Below, piece by piece: positions 16,667-26,651 of a stretch of 64,000 nt of DNA. The notes beneath the pieces were generated by a model that saw only the letters and a list, made by a program, of their open reading frames with translations, did not search any database and had not been told where the DNA came from. Each line of letters opens with the position of its first letter. Position 1 is the first letter of the stretch. Source of the stretch: Sphingobacterium olei (GTDB lineage: Bacteria > Bacteroidota > Bacteroidia > Sphingobacteriales > Sphingobacteriaceae); NCBI RefSeq assembly GCF_005048855.1, contig NZ_SUME01000004.1:124001-188000 (forward strand). The letters run 5' to 3'. The position numbers and the translations under genes were made by a program.

Positions 16667-17428
16667 ATGTTAAAACAAATAATAAAAACTATATGTTGTC
16701 TTTTTGTGCTGTTACTAGCATTGATGGAGGGGCGTGCTCAACAGATAGAAATGCCTTCGCTTTCCGGATTAGTATTGGATAAAGATAATGGAAGCAGAAT
16801 AGAAGACGTAAATATCGTTAATCTAAGGACAAAAAAACGTACTACAACAAGTAGTTACGGCGTGTTTTATATCGAGGCATCAGTTGGAGATAGCTTGTCC
16901 CTTACAAAAACGGGCTACGGATCTATTAAAACCATTATCTACACGATGGAAGACTTGCTTTTGGAAATGCAGTCTGGAATTCACTTAGAGACGGTAGTCG
17001 TAAGTCGAAAGTCTCGAGAACAGGAAATGGGAGATATCCTACGCGACTATGAAAAGAAAGGAATATATAATGGTGGAAAGAATAAAGTGGGGACGTATGT
17101 AAGTAGTCCTGCCACTGCGTTATATAACCTATTTGGTCGTGAAGCAAAGAATATGAAGAGGTTTGAAAAATTTATGGATCGAGAGGTTGATGAAATACAA
17201 GTGGATCGGATTTTCAGTAAAGCTAAAATTGCAGAAATTACGGGATTGAGTGGTGATGATCTCCAAAACTTTATGGATCTTTATAGACCTTCTCTTTCTA
17301 TGGCACAAGCCTGGGGACAATATGATCTTTTGGATTATGTAAATCGTTCGTTAAAATCGTGGAATGAGCAGGGTAGGCCAGCTTCTCAGAAATTACCTAA
17401 ATTGAATATTCCACCTCAATCAAGATAA
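16667..17428 (+). CDS. Exported protein with a carboxypeptidase-D-regulatory-like domain
   Basis: The 253-residue protein has a signal peptide (about 1-24, ending GRAQ). A CarboxypepD_reg-like beta domain follows (about 30-100: LSGLVLDKDNGSRIEDVNIVN, then ESSYGVF-like and GDSLSLTKTGYG strands). The C-terminal half (about 115-250) is helical and basic, with no enzyme motif. Such proteins are common in Bacteroidota envelopes and may be periplasmic or outer-membrane-associated. A TACTTTAG box, one base off the -7 consensus, lies six bases before the ATG. A rho-independent terminator follows. Confidence 0.75.
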   Translation: MLKQIIKTICCLFVLLLALMEGRAQQIEMPSLSGLVLDKDNGSRIEDVNIVNLRTKKRTTTSSYGVFYIEASVGDSLSLTKTGYGSIKTIIYTMEDLLLEMQSGIHLETVVVSRKSREQEMGDILRDYEKKGIYNGGKNKVGTYVSSPATALYNLFGREAKNMKRFEKFMDREVDEIQVDRIFSKAKIAEITGLSGDDLQNFMDLYRPSLSMAQAWGQYDLLDYVNRSLKSWNEQGRPASQKLPKLNIPPQSR

Positions 17429-17499
17429 AATCTTCGTGATTAATGGTGACATCCATAGCTGTGATAGTTTTATGAAGGTTCTTGATGGTCATAGAGAAC

Positions 17500-17530
17500 A
17501 AACACTTTCAAAATAAAAAGTGTTTTTTTT
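17500..17530 (+). terminator. Rho-independent terminator
   Basis: AAACACTTT (17500-17508) pairs with AAAGTGTTT (17517-17525), followed by a T run to 17530. It follows the carboxypeptidase-D-regulatory-like gene. Confidence 0.8.
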
Positions 17531-17622
17531 AGTGTTTAAATCAGGATTGAGCAAGTAGGCTATACTTTTGGCATTTGCTTTGTTTAGTACTTTACGTAAG
17601 AAATTTAAAATAATTATTGGTT

Positions 17623-18312
17623 ATGAAAATGAATAAAAAATTAGCTGTGTATGGTCTTTCTTTGGCTACATCAGCAATGTTATTGGGGAGCTGTTCAACA
17701 ATTCAAAATACAAGTAGTACAACTAAAGGTGCTGTAATCGGTACAGCCGCTGGTGGTGCCGTGGGGGCATTAATCGGTGGTAAAGCAGGTAATACTGCTG
17801 TAGGTGCTATAGCCGGTGCTGTAATTGGGGGTGCCGCTGGAACATTGATTGGTAAGAAAATGGACAAACAGGCTAAAGAAATCGAAAATACGGTGGCAGG
17901 TGCAGAAGTAATCAAAGCAGATGAAGGCATTATCGTGAAATTTGATGAGGGTATATTGTTTGATTTTAACAGTTCGAACCTAAAAACTGCAGCAAGATCC
18001 AACATTGCCAATTTAGTAGCAACGTTGAATAAAGAACCCGGAACTGAAATTTTGGTCATTGGACATACGGATAATATCGGTTCATTATCGGCTAATCAAA
18101 AAGTTTCAGAAGCGCGTGCCGCTGCTGTAAAATCGTATGCGGTATCACAAGGTCTCACGGGAGCACGTGTAAAAACACAAGGTAAAAATTATTCTGAGCC
18201 AATTTCCTCAAATGATACGGATGCAGGACGTGCTGAAAATCGTCGTGTAGAGATTGTTATCGTAGCAGGTGATCAAATGGTGAAAGAAGCAAAGGCAGAA
18301 GCCGGTCAATAA
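17623..18312 (+). CDS. OmpA-family lipoprotein with glycine-zipper domain
   Basis: The 229-residue lipoprotein has lipobox LLGSC near residue 24. A glycine-zipper region (about 35-85: repeated GAVIG, GGAVGALIGG, GAIAGAVIGGAAGTLIG) probably inserts into or oligomerises at a membrane. The C-terminal OmpA-like domain (about 105-215) has the peptidoglycan-binding pattern ILFDFNSSNL, GHTDNIGS and GRAENRRVEI. It likely tethers the outer membrane to the cell wall (Pal/YiaD-like). The ATG at 17623 is preferred over a TTG two codons upstream. It is monocistronic, with its own terminator. Confidence 0.88.
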   Translation: MKMNKKLAVYGLSLATSAMLLGSCSTIQNTSSTTKGAVIGTAAGGAVGALIGGKAGNTAVGAIAGAVIGGAAGTLIGKKMDKQAKEIENTVAGAEVIKADEGIIVKFDEGILFDFNSSNLKTAARSNIANLVATLNKEPGTEILVIGHTDNIGSLSANQKVSEARAAAVKSYAVSQGLTGARVKTQGKNYSEPISSNDTDAGRAENRRVEIVIVAGDQMVKEAKAEAGQ

Positions 18313-18335
18313 ACGGACCTCTTCATTAATATAAC

Positions 18336-18369
18336 AACAAGGTGTTGCTCGCAGGAGGAACACCTTGTT
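18336..18369 (+). terminator. Hairpin terminator after the OmpA-like gene
   Basis: Perfect 11-bp stem AACAAGGTGTT / AACACCTTGTT with a 12-base loop and a short T-rich tail. Confidence 0.7.
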
Positions 18370-18461
18370 TGCTTTATTCGCTACTTTTCAATGCGCAAAT
18401 CCTCATTATTTTAATGAGACATTACGCTGACAAAGTGTCATTATATCTAATTTTAATTTGT

Positions 18462-18469
18462 TAACTTTG
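18462..18469 (+). promoter_or_regulatory. Promoter -7 box TAACTTTG for miaB
   Basis: Exact TAnnTTTG element, 18 bases before the miaB ATG. Two small dyads lie upstream: CTCATTA/TAATGAG (18402-18418) and TGACA/TGTCA (18428-18440). Confidence 0.6.
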
Positions 18470-18487
18470 TAGACTTTTAATTAAGAT

Positions 18488-19924
18488 ATGTTAGATTTAA
18501 TACACAGCACAAAAACGCACGATGAAGATCGTCAAGGTGAAGCTTTATCATTACCATCTACCGTAAAGGTTTCTAACGGGAGAAAGTTGTACATAGAGAG
18601 TTATGGATGTCAGATGAATTTTTCTGATAGTGAGATTGTTGCGTCCATTTTGTTGGATAAGGGATTTGAAACGACTAAGGATTATAAGGAGGCAGATGTT
18701 GTTTTTATTAATACGTGTTCTATACGTGAGAATGCTGAACAACGTGTGCGCAATCGCCTGAAGGAATTTGAATCTGCAAAGGCAAAGAATCCAGGGATGA
18801 TTGTCGGTGTATTGGGGTGTATGGCAGAACGTCTGAAATCAAAATTCTTAGAGGAAGAAAAATTGGTTGATGTTGTAGTTGGTCCTGATGCATATCGAGA
18901 TTTACCTAATCTGATTGAGAAAGTAGATGATGGAAGCAAGGCTGTAAATGTATTATTGTCCCGTGAAGAAACTTATGCTGACATTAACCCTGTCCGGCTT
19001 AATACCAACGGTATTTCAGCCTTCATATCTATTATGAGAGGGTGTGATAATATGTGTTCTTTTTGTGTGGTACCATTTACGAGGGGTCGTGAAAGAAGTC
19101 GGGATACACATTCTATTGTGCGTGAGGCTCGTGAATTGTATAATGCAGGTTATAAAGAAGTAACCTTGTTAGGACAAAATGTTGATTCTTATAAGTATAC
19201 TCCGAATGTTCCGGAAGGAGAAGAACCACTTTCTACGGTTAACTTTGCACAATTATTAGCTTTAGTAGCTGAAGTAAGTCCTGATTTACGCGTACGTTTC
19301 TCAACTTCTCATCCCAAGGATATAACAGACGAGGTATTGTATACCATGGGACGTTACGAAAATATTTGTAACTATATTCACCTTCCGGTACAATCTGGAA
19401 ATTCCCGTGTGTTGGAATTAATGAACCGAACCTACGACCGAGAGTGGTATAAAGACCGTGTGGATGCCATCCGTCGCATTATCCCAGAATGTGGAATTTC
19501 TACAGATGTAATCACCGGATTCTGTACAGAAACAGAAGAAGAACACCAGGAAACTTTATCCATGATGGAGTATGTGAAATATGATTTTGCTTATATGTTT
19601 GCTTACTCGGAACGTCCGGGTACATTAGCAGCTAAGCGTTATGAAGATGATATTCCGGAGGAGATCAAAAAGCGTCGTCTGACGGAAGTGGTAAATTTAC
19701 AGCGCGAACACAGTTTGTTCAGACTGCAACATTTCGTGGGCAAAGTGCATAAAGTATTGATCGAAGGATTCTCCAAACGATCGGATAAAGATTATTGTGG
19801 TCGTAACGATCAAAATACGATGGTTGTATTCCCCGTTGATGAAAGATACAAAGTGGGTGACTATGTACATGTGTTGGGCCAAAGCTGTACTTCTGCTACT
19901 TTAATCGGAAAAATTGTAGATTAA
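18488..19924 (+). CDS. miaB: tRNA-2-methylthio-N6-dimethylallyladenosine synthase
   Basis: The 478-residue methylthiotransferase has an N-terminal UPF0004 domain with Cys41 in SYGCQMN and further cluster cysteines in INTCSIREN and LGCMAER. A radical SAM core follows with CDNMCSFC, then FTRGRERSR, which is diagnostic of MiaB. A TRAM domain closes the protein (about 410-478). It adds the methylthio group to i6A37 in tRNAs reading UNN codons. It leads a conserved run: sigma-54 activator 21 bases on, then lptE, a TPR-like gene and secG, all on the same strand with short gaps. Confidence 0.95.
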   Translation: MLDLIHSTKTHDEDRQGEALSLPSTVKVSNGRKLYIESYGCQMNFSDSEIVASILLDKGFETTKDYKEADVVFINTCSIRENAEQRVRNRLKEFESAKAKNPGMIVGVLGCMAERLKSKFLEEEKLVDVVVGPDAYRDLPNLIEKVDDGSKAVNVLLSREETYADINPVRLNTNGISAFISIMRGCDNMCSFCVVPFTRGRERSRDTHSIVREARELYNAGYKEVTLLGQNVDSYKYTPNVPEGEEPLSTVNFAQLLALVAEVSPDLRVRFSTSHPKDITDEVLYTMGRYENICNYIHLPVQSGNSRVLELMNRTYDREWYKDRVDAIRRIIPECGISTDVITGFCTETEEEHQETLSMMEYVKYDFAYMFAYSERPGTLAAKRYEDDIPEEIKKRRLTEVVNLQREHSLFRLQHFVGKVHKVLIEGFSKRSDKDYCGRNDQNTMVVFPVDERYKVGDYVHVLGQSCTSATLIGKIVD

Positions 19925-19945
19925 CTAATCATTAAGGAGAATACT

Positions 19946-21211
19946 GTGGACAATCAAGATTTAAAAAATAGATTTGGTATCATAGGGAATTCCCCTCTGC
20001 TCAATAGAGCGATAGATGTTGCGAAACAAGTTGCACCGACAGACATATCTGTTTTAATACAAGGCGAAAGTGGTTCAGGTAAAGAAGTGTTTTCGCATAT
20101 CATTCATCAATTGAGTGCACGTAAACATGGGCCTTTTATTGCGGTTAATTGTGGTGCTATTCCCGAAGGAACGATTGATTCGGAGTTGTTTGGTCACGAA
20201 AAGGGGTCTTTTACAGGAGCACATGAAGCGCGTAAGGGTTACTTTGAAGTGGTTGATGGAGGAACTATTTTCTTAGATGAGGTAGGTGAACTCCCAATGA
20301 ATACGCAAGCTCGATTGCTACGTGTTTTGGAATCTGGAGAATATATCCGTGTTGGGTCTTCAAAGGTTCAAAAGACAAATGTTCGGGTGGTCGCGGCGAC
20401 AAATGTGGATGTGTTTGAGGCAGTGAAAAAAGGAAAGTTTCGTGAGGACCTGTATTACCGTTTGAATACTGTGCCATTGCGTACACCGTCTTTGCGTGAA
20501 CGTAAAGAGGATATCTATTTGCTATTCCGCAAGTTTGTGGTCGATTTTTCGGATAAATATCGGACGCCAGGAGTCCAACTAACACCGGAAGCACAGGAGC
20601 TACTTACAAATTATAGCTGGCCGGGTAATGTACGACAATTGAAGAATATTGCAGAGCAGATAGCCGTTTTGGAAAAGGAACGTATAGTGAGTGGCACAAT
20701 CTTGAGGAATTATCTGCCTGTCGAATCAAATGCTACGAACCTCCCGATGTTTGTGAAAGATCAAAATAAGGATGATTTTTCGGAACGGGATCTGCTATAT
20801 AAGGTACTGTTTGATATGAAAAAGGATATGGTGGATTTAAAAAAGCTCGTCGTGGAATTGCTTCAAAATGGTGCTAGTCCGACTACTTTTGATCAAAATT
20901 CACCTTACATTAATCAGCTCTATCAAGAAGTGGTGCCTAATACACCGCAATTATATAAAGAGGAAAATAAACATCCTTCCACACTAACTATCCATAATCC
21001 AGCTAATGCGAATACGAATAATCCCTACATGGCAATAGATACGCAGGATGCGGAGGAAGTAGAAGAATCTCTTTCGCTGATAGATAAAGAGTCCGATTTG
21101 ATCAAAAAGGCATTAAAAAAGCATAAAGGGAAGCGAAAATCTGCTGCGCAAGAGCTCGGGATTTCGGAAAGAACATTGTATAGAAAGATTAAAGATTTAA
21201 ATTTAGAATAG
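19946..21211 (+). CDS. Sigma-54-dependent transcriptional activator without receiver domain
   Basis: The 421-residue protein starts at a GTG. The AAA+ domain begins almost at once: Walker A GESGSGKE (40-47), then GSFTGA (87-92), the loop that contacts sigma-54, with Ser for the usual first Ala. GGTIFLDEVGELP supplies Walker B, followed by the arginine finger region. After a linker rich in Asn and Thr (about 270-365), a Fis-type helix-turn-helix closes the protein (AAQELGISERTLYRKIKDL). The lack of an N-terminal receiver, GAF or PAS domain suggests control by abundance or partner proteins. It precedes lptE by 12 bases, a gene order I recall from many Bacteroidota. Confidence 0.92.
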   Translation: MDNQDLKNRFGIIGNSPLLNRAIDVAKQVAPTDISVLIQGESGSGKEVFSHIIHQLSARKHGPFIAVNCGAIPEGTIDSELFGHEKGSFTGAHEARKGYFEVVDGGTIFLDEVGELPMNTQARLLRVLESGEYIRVGSSKVQKTNVRVVAATNVDVFEAVKKGKFREDLYYRLNTVPLRTPSLRERKEDIYLLFRKFVVDFSDKYRTPGVQLTPEAQELLTNYSWPGNVRQLKNIAEQIAVLEKERIVSGTILRNYLPVESNATNLPMFVKDQNKDDFSERDLLYKVLFDMKKDMVDLKKLVVELLQNGASPTTFDQNSPYINQLYQEVVPNTPQLYKEENKHPSTLTIHNPANANTNNPYMAIDTQDAEEVEESLSLIDKESDLIKKALKKHKGKRKSAAQELGISERTLYRKIKDLNLE

Positions 21212-21223
21212 TAATTTAGTTGT

Positions 21224-21757
21224 ATGTCAAAAGCTACTATTAGGATTGTATTACAGAGTTTGTTTGCCGCAGTGCTTATTTTGTGCATACAGGGATGTGG
21301 GGTAAAATATAGTTTTACCGGAGGATCGATTCCCCAAGGTATGAAAACCTATACCGTATTGTATTTTGAGAATATATCACCGATGGTGTACGCAACATTG
21401 AGCCAAAATTTTACGGAGGGCCTAAAAGAACGTATACGTACACAGTCTTCTTTAAGCCAGGTAAATGATGATGGAGATGCGATTTTTGAGGGTTTCATCA
21501 CCAATTATACCATTACCCCAGCTGCGGTGGAAGCGGGTGGGTTAGACAGAGCTGCTTTAAATCGCCTATCTATTACAGTAAAAGTAAAATACACGAATAA
21601 ATTGGACGCAACTGGGGATAGTAACTTCGAAGATTCTTTTACGCAATTTAAAGAGTTTTCTGGAACAGATGTTACTTCGCAAGAGGCGACATTAAATGAA
21701 GATATTGTTAAAATGTTGACGGAAGATATTTACAATCGGGCGTTTGCTAATTGGTAG
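21224..21757 (+). CDS. lptE: LptE-like outer-membrane LPS assembly lipoprotein
   Basis: The 177-residue lipoprotein has a signal peptide ending at IQGC and then GVKYSFTGGSIPQGMKTYTV, the typical start of Bacteroidota LptE. LptE plugs the LptD barrel and helps insert lipopolysaccharide into the outer leaflet. A repeated beta/alpha pattern (TLSQNFTEGLKERI, ITVKVKYTN, EDIVKMLTEDIYNRAFANW) fits the LptE fold. It lies in the miaB-secG gene run, linking LPS export with the Sec accessory gene downstream. Confidence 0.85.
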   Translation: MSKATIRIVLQSLFAAVLILCIQGCGVKYSFTGGSIPQGMKTYTVLYFENISPMVYATLSQNFTEGLKERIRTQSSLSQVNDDGDAIFEGFITNYTITPAAVEAGGLDRAALNRLSITVKVKYTNKLDATGDSNFEDSFTQFKEFSGTDVTSQEATLNEDIVKMLTEDIYNRAFANW

Positions 21758-21772
21758 AAAGATATTTTATGC

Positions 21773-22840
21773 ATGGAAAATCTTAATACAGTATATCATC
21801 CACTCTATGTTCAGGCGCTCAAAGATCCAATACAGATCGAGGAGTCTGCTTTACAGGAGTTAATTGCTAGATATCCGTATTCGCAACCTCTTCATTTTGC
21901 ATTAGCAAAAAGGAGATATTTGTTGTCCGACGCTTCTGATAGTCAGCTTACAGCGGTTTTGTTTGCATCCAATGTGAATTGGCTATGGGACTTTGTGAAT
22001 CGTCCTGTACGGCAAGAAGAAGATTTGCTTATAGAAGATCTGCTTATAGAAAATGAAGAGGAATACATTCCGTTTGTTGACGTTGAGGAAAAGCAAAATA
22101 CGGATAAATTGGAAGGGCAAAAGAGTTTTTCCGAATTCGTTGAAGATAGCGATACCGAAGATGAAGAAGAGGTTGCAGATGATCGTACTTTAGAGAAGCT
22201 TATTCAAGGAGGAGCTTCTTCCGCCGATTTTTTTGTTTTTGAAAGCAAAAATGACGTAGAAAAAGATTTGCCTGTACAAAAGGATGAAGCTGCTGCTCAA
22301 GAAGAAGAGAACATTAGTTTGTATAATGATGAGCTGTTGCCCTATAGTTTCAGGTGGTGGTTGCACAAGACAAGATTGGAATATGCTGACACTTACCAAC
22401 CCTTTGCGAGTCCAATGTTTCCGGAACCTTATAAGCGCCCCTTTAACCCTCAAAAAATCGATGAAGCTGTATTAGACCAGCAGATTAAGGAGAACATATT
22501 CCATCTGCAGGATCCTGAGGTTAAGCTTAGTGAGGCAACAAAAATGAAGAGGGTGCCGTATAATCCTGCACCTAAAAAGGTAGATGAAGTCATTGAAAAG
22601 TTTATTCGAGAGGATCCGATTATACATCCACCATCTCCCGAGCAATTGAATACGGAAAACAAAGCCCGGCGGAGTGCTGAAGATAACTATACGTTAGTTA
22701 CAGAGACATTGGCTAATGTTTATGCGGATCAAAACCTATACTTGAAAGCGATTGAGGTATTCAAGAAGTTAATTTTGAAATATCCAGAAAAAAAATCGTA
22801 TTTTGCGAGCCGAATTAAAGAACTAGAAAAAAATATATAA
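21773..22840 (+). CDS. Conserved hypothetical protein with C-terminal TPR-like helices
   Basis: The 355-residue acidic cytosolic protein has three visible parts. An N-terminal helical region (about 20-85) contains ARYPYSQPLHFALAKRRY. A disordered acidic middle (about 90-190) is rich in Glu and Asp. A C-terminal pair of helices (about 300-350: TLANVYADQNLYLKAIEVFKKLILKYP) resembles one tetratricopeptide repeat. I recall similar proteins between lptE and secG in Sphingobacteriaceae, but no function is known. A scaffold role in envelope assembly is possible and is only inference. Confidence 0.75.
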   Translation: MENLNTVYHPLYVQALKDPIQIEESALQELIARYPYSQPLHFALAKRRYLLSDASDSQLTAVLFASNVNWLWDFVNRPVRQEEDLLIEDLLIENEEEYIPFVDVEEKQNTDKLEGQKSFSEFVEDSDTEDEEEVADDRTLEKLIQGGASSADFFVFESKNDVEKDLPVQKDEAAAQEEENISLYNDELLPYSFRWWLHKTRLEYADTYQPFASPMFPEPYKRPFNPQKIDEAVLDQQIKENIFHLQDPEVKLSEATKMKRVPYNPAPKKVDEVIEKFIREDPIIHPPSPEQLNTENKARRSAEDNYTLVTETLANVYADQNLYLKAIEVFKKLILKYPEKKSYFASRIKELEKNI

Positions 22841-22858
22841 TTTAATAGAAATAAAAAA

Positions 22859-23212
22859 ATGACGACTTTATTCATTATCCTGATTGTTTTAGTAAGTGTT
22901 TTATTAGCATTTTTCGTGTTAATACAGAATCCAAAAGGGGGCGGTTTATCATCAGGGTTTTCAGGAGGATCTAATTTAATGGGCGTACAACGTACAGGCG
23001 ATTTTTTAGAAAAAGGAACTTGGACTTTAGTTATCGCTTTAATGGTTTTTTGTTTAGCAATTAATATTGTCGGCCCATCAGCAGTTGGAAATAGAGGCGG
23101 ATTAAGTGATCAGATTGAAGCACCGGTACAAAGTAGCCCTTCATTGAATTTGAATAATGCAGCTCCCGCTACAGGTTCGGCTCCAGCGACAGCTCCCGAT
23201 TCGGCAAACTAA
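22859..23212 (+). CDS. secG: Protein-export membrane subunit SecG
   Basis: A 117-residue protein with two transmembrane helices (about 2-22 and 55-75). The cytosolic loop NPKGGGLSSGFSGGSNLMGVQRTGDFLEKGTW is characteristic of SecG. The C-terminal tail is rich in Pro, Ala and Ser. It stimulates SecYEG-SecA protein export. It is the last gene of the miaB run and is followed by a strong terminator. Confidence 0.93.
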   Translation: MTTLFIILIVLVSVLLAFFVLIQNPKGGGLSSGFSGGSNLMGVQRTGDFLEKGTWTLVIALMVFCLAINIVGPSAVGNRGGLSDQIEAPVQSSPSLNLNNAAPATGSAPATAPDSAN

Positions 23213-23227
23213 CTAAAAAAATATTTA

Positions 23228-23265
23228 AAAGGCCTCGCATAGATAGCTTGCGAGGCCTTTTTTTT
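23228..23265 (+). terminator. Strong rho-independent terminator after secG
   Basis: Twelve-base GC-rich stem (AAAGGCCTCGCA with TGCGAGGCCTTT) followed by a T run. Confidence 0.92.
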
Positions 23266-23296
23266 CTGAAAGTCTCTGTATACAAGAGCCCTCAAG

Positions 23297-23346
23297 AACC
23301 TTCATGAATCTTTATAGCTGTTGATGATATAGGATTCATGAAGGTT
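23297..23346. repeat. 14-bp inverted repeat upstream of groES
   Basis: AACCTTCATGAATC (23297-23310) and GATTCATGAAGGTT (23333-23346) are exact reverse complements with a 22-base loop. One arm and the loop word ATAGCTGT also occur near 17455-17480. Confidence 0.65.
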
Positions 23347-23512
23347 TTGTTATTCTTGTGTCTCTGTCAGGATGACACATTGACGATGTGCATTGCTGTC
23401 ATAAAATTTCAGTGTTCGTGAAAAATTGTCAACAAAATTGCTTTTTTATGGAGTTGGCATAATTGGTGATAATTAAAAGTACAATCAAGTAAAAAAATAA
23501 TAAAATATAATT

Positions 23513-23788
23513 ATGGCATTAAGTATTAAACCTATCGGAGACAGAGTAGTAGTTGAAGCTGCTCCTGCAGAAGAAAAAACAGCATCAGGATTGTACATTC
23601 CTGACACAGCGAAAGAGAAACCATCTCAGGGTATTGTTGTAGCAGTGGGTTCTGGAAAACCCGAAGAGCCTCTTACAGTTAATGTAGGTGACAAAGTGTT
23701 ATATGGTAAATATGCTGGTACAGAAATCACTTATGAAGGAAAAGAATATTTAATTATGCGTGAATCTGATATTTACGCTGTATTATAA
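23513..23788 (+). CDS. groES: Co-chaperonin GroES
   Basis: A 91-residue chaperonin cap. It shows [29 protein letters not shown] (mobile loop at about 16-33) and [33 protein letters not shown] at the end. It forms a seven-membered lid on GroEL. The spacing of 74 bases to groEL and the shared strand indicate one operon. The length is slightly under the usual 95-97 residues but all key segments are present. Confidence 0.97.
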   Translation: MALSIKPIGDRVVVEAAPAEEKTASGLYIPDTAKEKPSQGIVVAVGSGKPEEPLTVNVGDKVLYGKYAGTEITYEGKEYLIMRESDIYAVL

Positions 23789-23856
23789 AGATTAAGGATA
23801 AAGGAATAAAGATTAAGGATTAGGGAGTTTGCTCCCCAATTTATACTCAATACTAA

Positions 23857-25497
<1,641 letters not shown>

Positions 25498-25519
25498 TAT
25501 ATTAGAGCATTCAAATCAT

Positions 25520-25551
25520 AAAATCCTGTTCGACTAGTCGAACAGGATTTT
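25520..25551. terminator. Perfect palindromic bidirectional terminator
   Basis: The 32-base perfect palindrome AAAATCCTGTTCGACT/AGTCGAACAGGATTTT separates groEL from the convergent DUF2752 gene; T tracts exist in both directions. Confidence 0.9.
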
Positions 25552-25935
25552 TTATGCCATATTTCTAATAATTGTAAAGGCTATTATCAACGCTAGTAAA
25601 ATCTGTATGGCACGCCGTCCGTATAAAAATTTACGCAATTTCAGTTCATTGAGTGTAGGTTTGGGCACAAGCTGTAAGTAAAAACCCGTAGCAATGTAAG
25701 GTGCCAGAAAAAACAACAATTGATTTTGTGCGAAAGCTTGTTTAAACTGTCCATTTAAGAGGTAATGTACAGCACGCTGTCCTCCACATCCAGGACAATC
25801 TAATCCTGTCATATGCTTGACGGGACATTTAGGAAACAACATATGTTCAACGGGATTAATATATTTATAGAGTAAAAGTAACCCAACTAACCCCAAAAAT
25901 ATCAATACGAAAAAGTATAATCTTTTAGAAGCCAT
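25552..25935 (-). CDS. DUF2752 membrane protein
   Basis: The 127-residue protein has about three membrane helices (8-25, 68-88, 105-124). It carries the DUF2752 signature of conserved cysteines: Cys37, then MTGLDCPGCGGQRA with Cys47 and Cys50. Its function is unknown. The cysteines face a small loop and could bind metal or form disulphides. Its start overlaps the end of the upstream GYF-domain gene by 11 bases, so the pair is translationally coupled. Confidence 0.88.
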   Translation of the reverse strand: MASKRLYFFVLIFLGLVGLLLLYKYINPVEHMLFPKCPVKHMTGLDCPGCGGQRAVHYLLNGQFKQAFAQNQLLFFLAPYIATGFYLQLVPKPTLNELKLRKFLYGRRAIQILLALIIAFTIIRNMA

Positions 25936-26443
25936 CAGACAAGCCTGTAAATATTGCTAACCCAAATATGCCAAAATAACCTATCCACAGTAATACAGAT
26001 GCACCGATATTAATCAACATCCATTTCTTCGCATTAGCTGAATCTGCTTCTGCTCCTATAATATCTCCTGCATAGAATTTTTTCTCTACGCGTGACGCGT
26101 AAATAATAGCAGGAATTCCCAAAGGCCAGCAACAAAAGATCGTCGTCAAAATTGTTTCGACCAAGTAGGTTTTCGGTGGTCTTTGGTAATTGGCTGCCGA
26201 TGACTGAGAGGATGTATATTGCTGTGTTGTCGATTCAAATTCCTCTGATCGAGGAATGGAAGGTGGGTTTATAGAATCGTTTTTGAGTATGCTTCTTAAT
26301 TCCGGAACCTCACCGGCTTTCGTCCATGTAACAAGATCCTCTGTCCAAATCAAGGTATTCGGACCTATATTTTTAGCACTCAACTCTTCTAGGGTAAATG
26401 GTCCATAAGAATTATTACCCTCTGTATAATGATATTTTTTCAT
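25925..26443 (-). CDS. GYF_2-domain protein with CD225/dispanin-like membrane part
   Basis: The 172-residue protein begins MKKYHYTEGNNSYGPF, a GYF_2 domain (about 1-50, including LIWTEDLVTWTKAGEVPEL) that binds peptides. A polar linker and then two membrane helices follow (about 92-115 and 145-168), with FCCWPLGIPAIIYASRVEKKF, the CD225/interferon-induced-transmembrane signature. The Met at 26443 is chosen over one 24 codons upstream because the GYF domain starts there. CD225 and DUF2752 proteins are frequent neighbours in Bacteroidota; an envelope or stress role is guessed, not shown. Confidence 0.82.
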   Translation of the reverse strand: MKKYHYTEGNNSYGPFTLEELSAKNIGPNTLIWTEDLVTWTKAGEVPELRSILKNDSINPPSIPRSEEFESTTQQYTSSQSSAANYQRPPKTYLVETILTTIFCCWPLGIPAIIYASRVEKKFYAGDIIGAEADSANAKKWMLINIGASVLLWIGYFGIFGLAIFTGLSDGF

Positions 26444-26651
26444 TGGTGAAGTTTTGTTTAGTATCTTACTAAGAATAAAGTTAAATAAAAAGCTTTGCAT
26501 TCGCGAACCTAACATCGGTTCTCTTCGCTTCGGCTTTTGAGAATCTATTTACGGAGGAAATATAATTGAATAATGTGGAATAGAAAAAATACAATTTGTA
26601 ATTTGCTTGGAACATCTTTTGTCCTAACAGTAATCAAGATCAGCTCAAACT

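Larger units (their letters stand above)
23213..23512. other. 300-base intergenic region between secG and groES
   Basis: Contains the secG terminator, a 14-bp inverted repeat (23297-23346) and a weaker nested dyad (ATGACA..TGTCAT, 23372-23402, with CACAT/ATGTG inside). No CIRCE operator (TTAGCACTC-N9-GAGTGCTAA) is present, so HrcA control of groESL is not supported here. The groES promoter was not identified with confidence. Confidence 0.55.

Noticed and set aside
23213..23512. CIRCE/HrcA operator upstream of groESL
   Set aside because: The TTAGCACTC-N9-GAGTGCTAA pattern is absent; the inverted repeat present has a different sequence and loop length.
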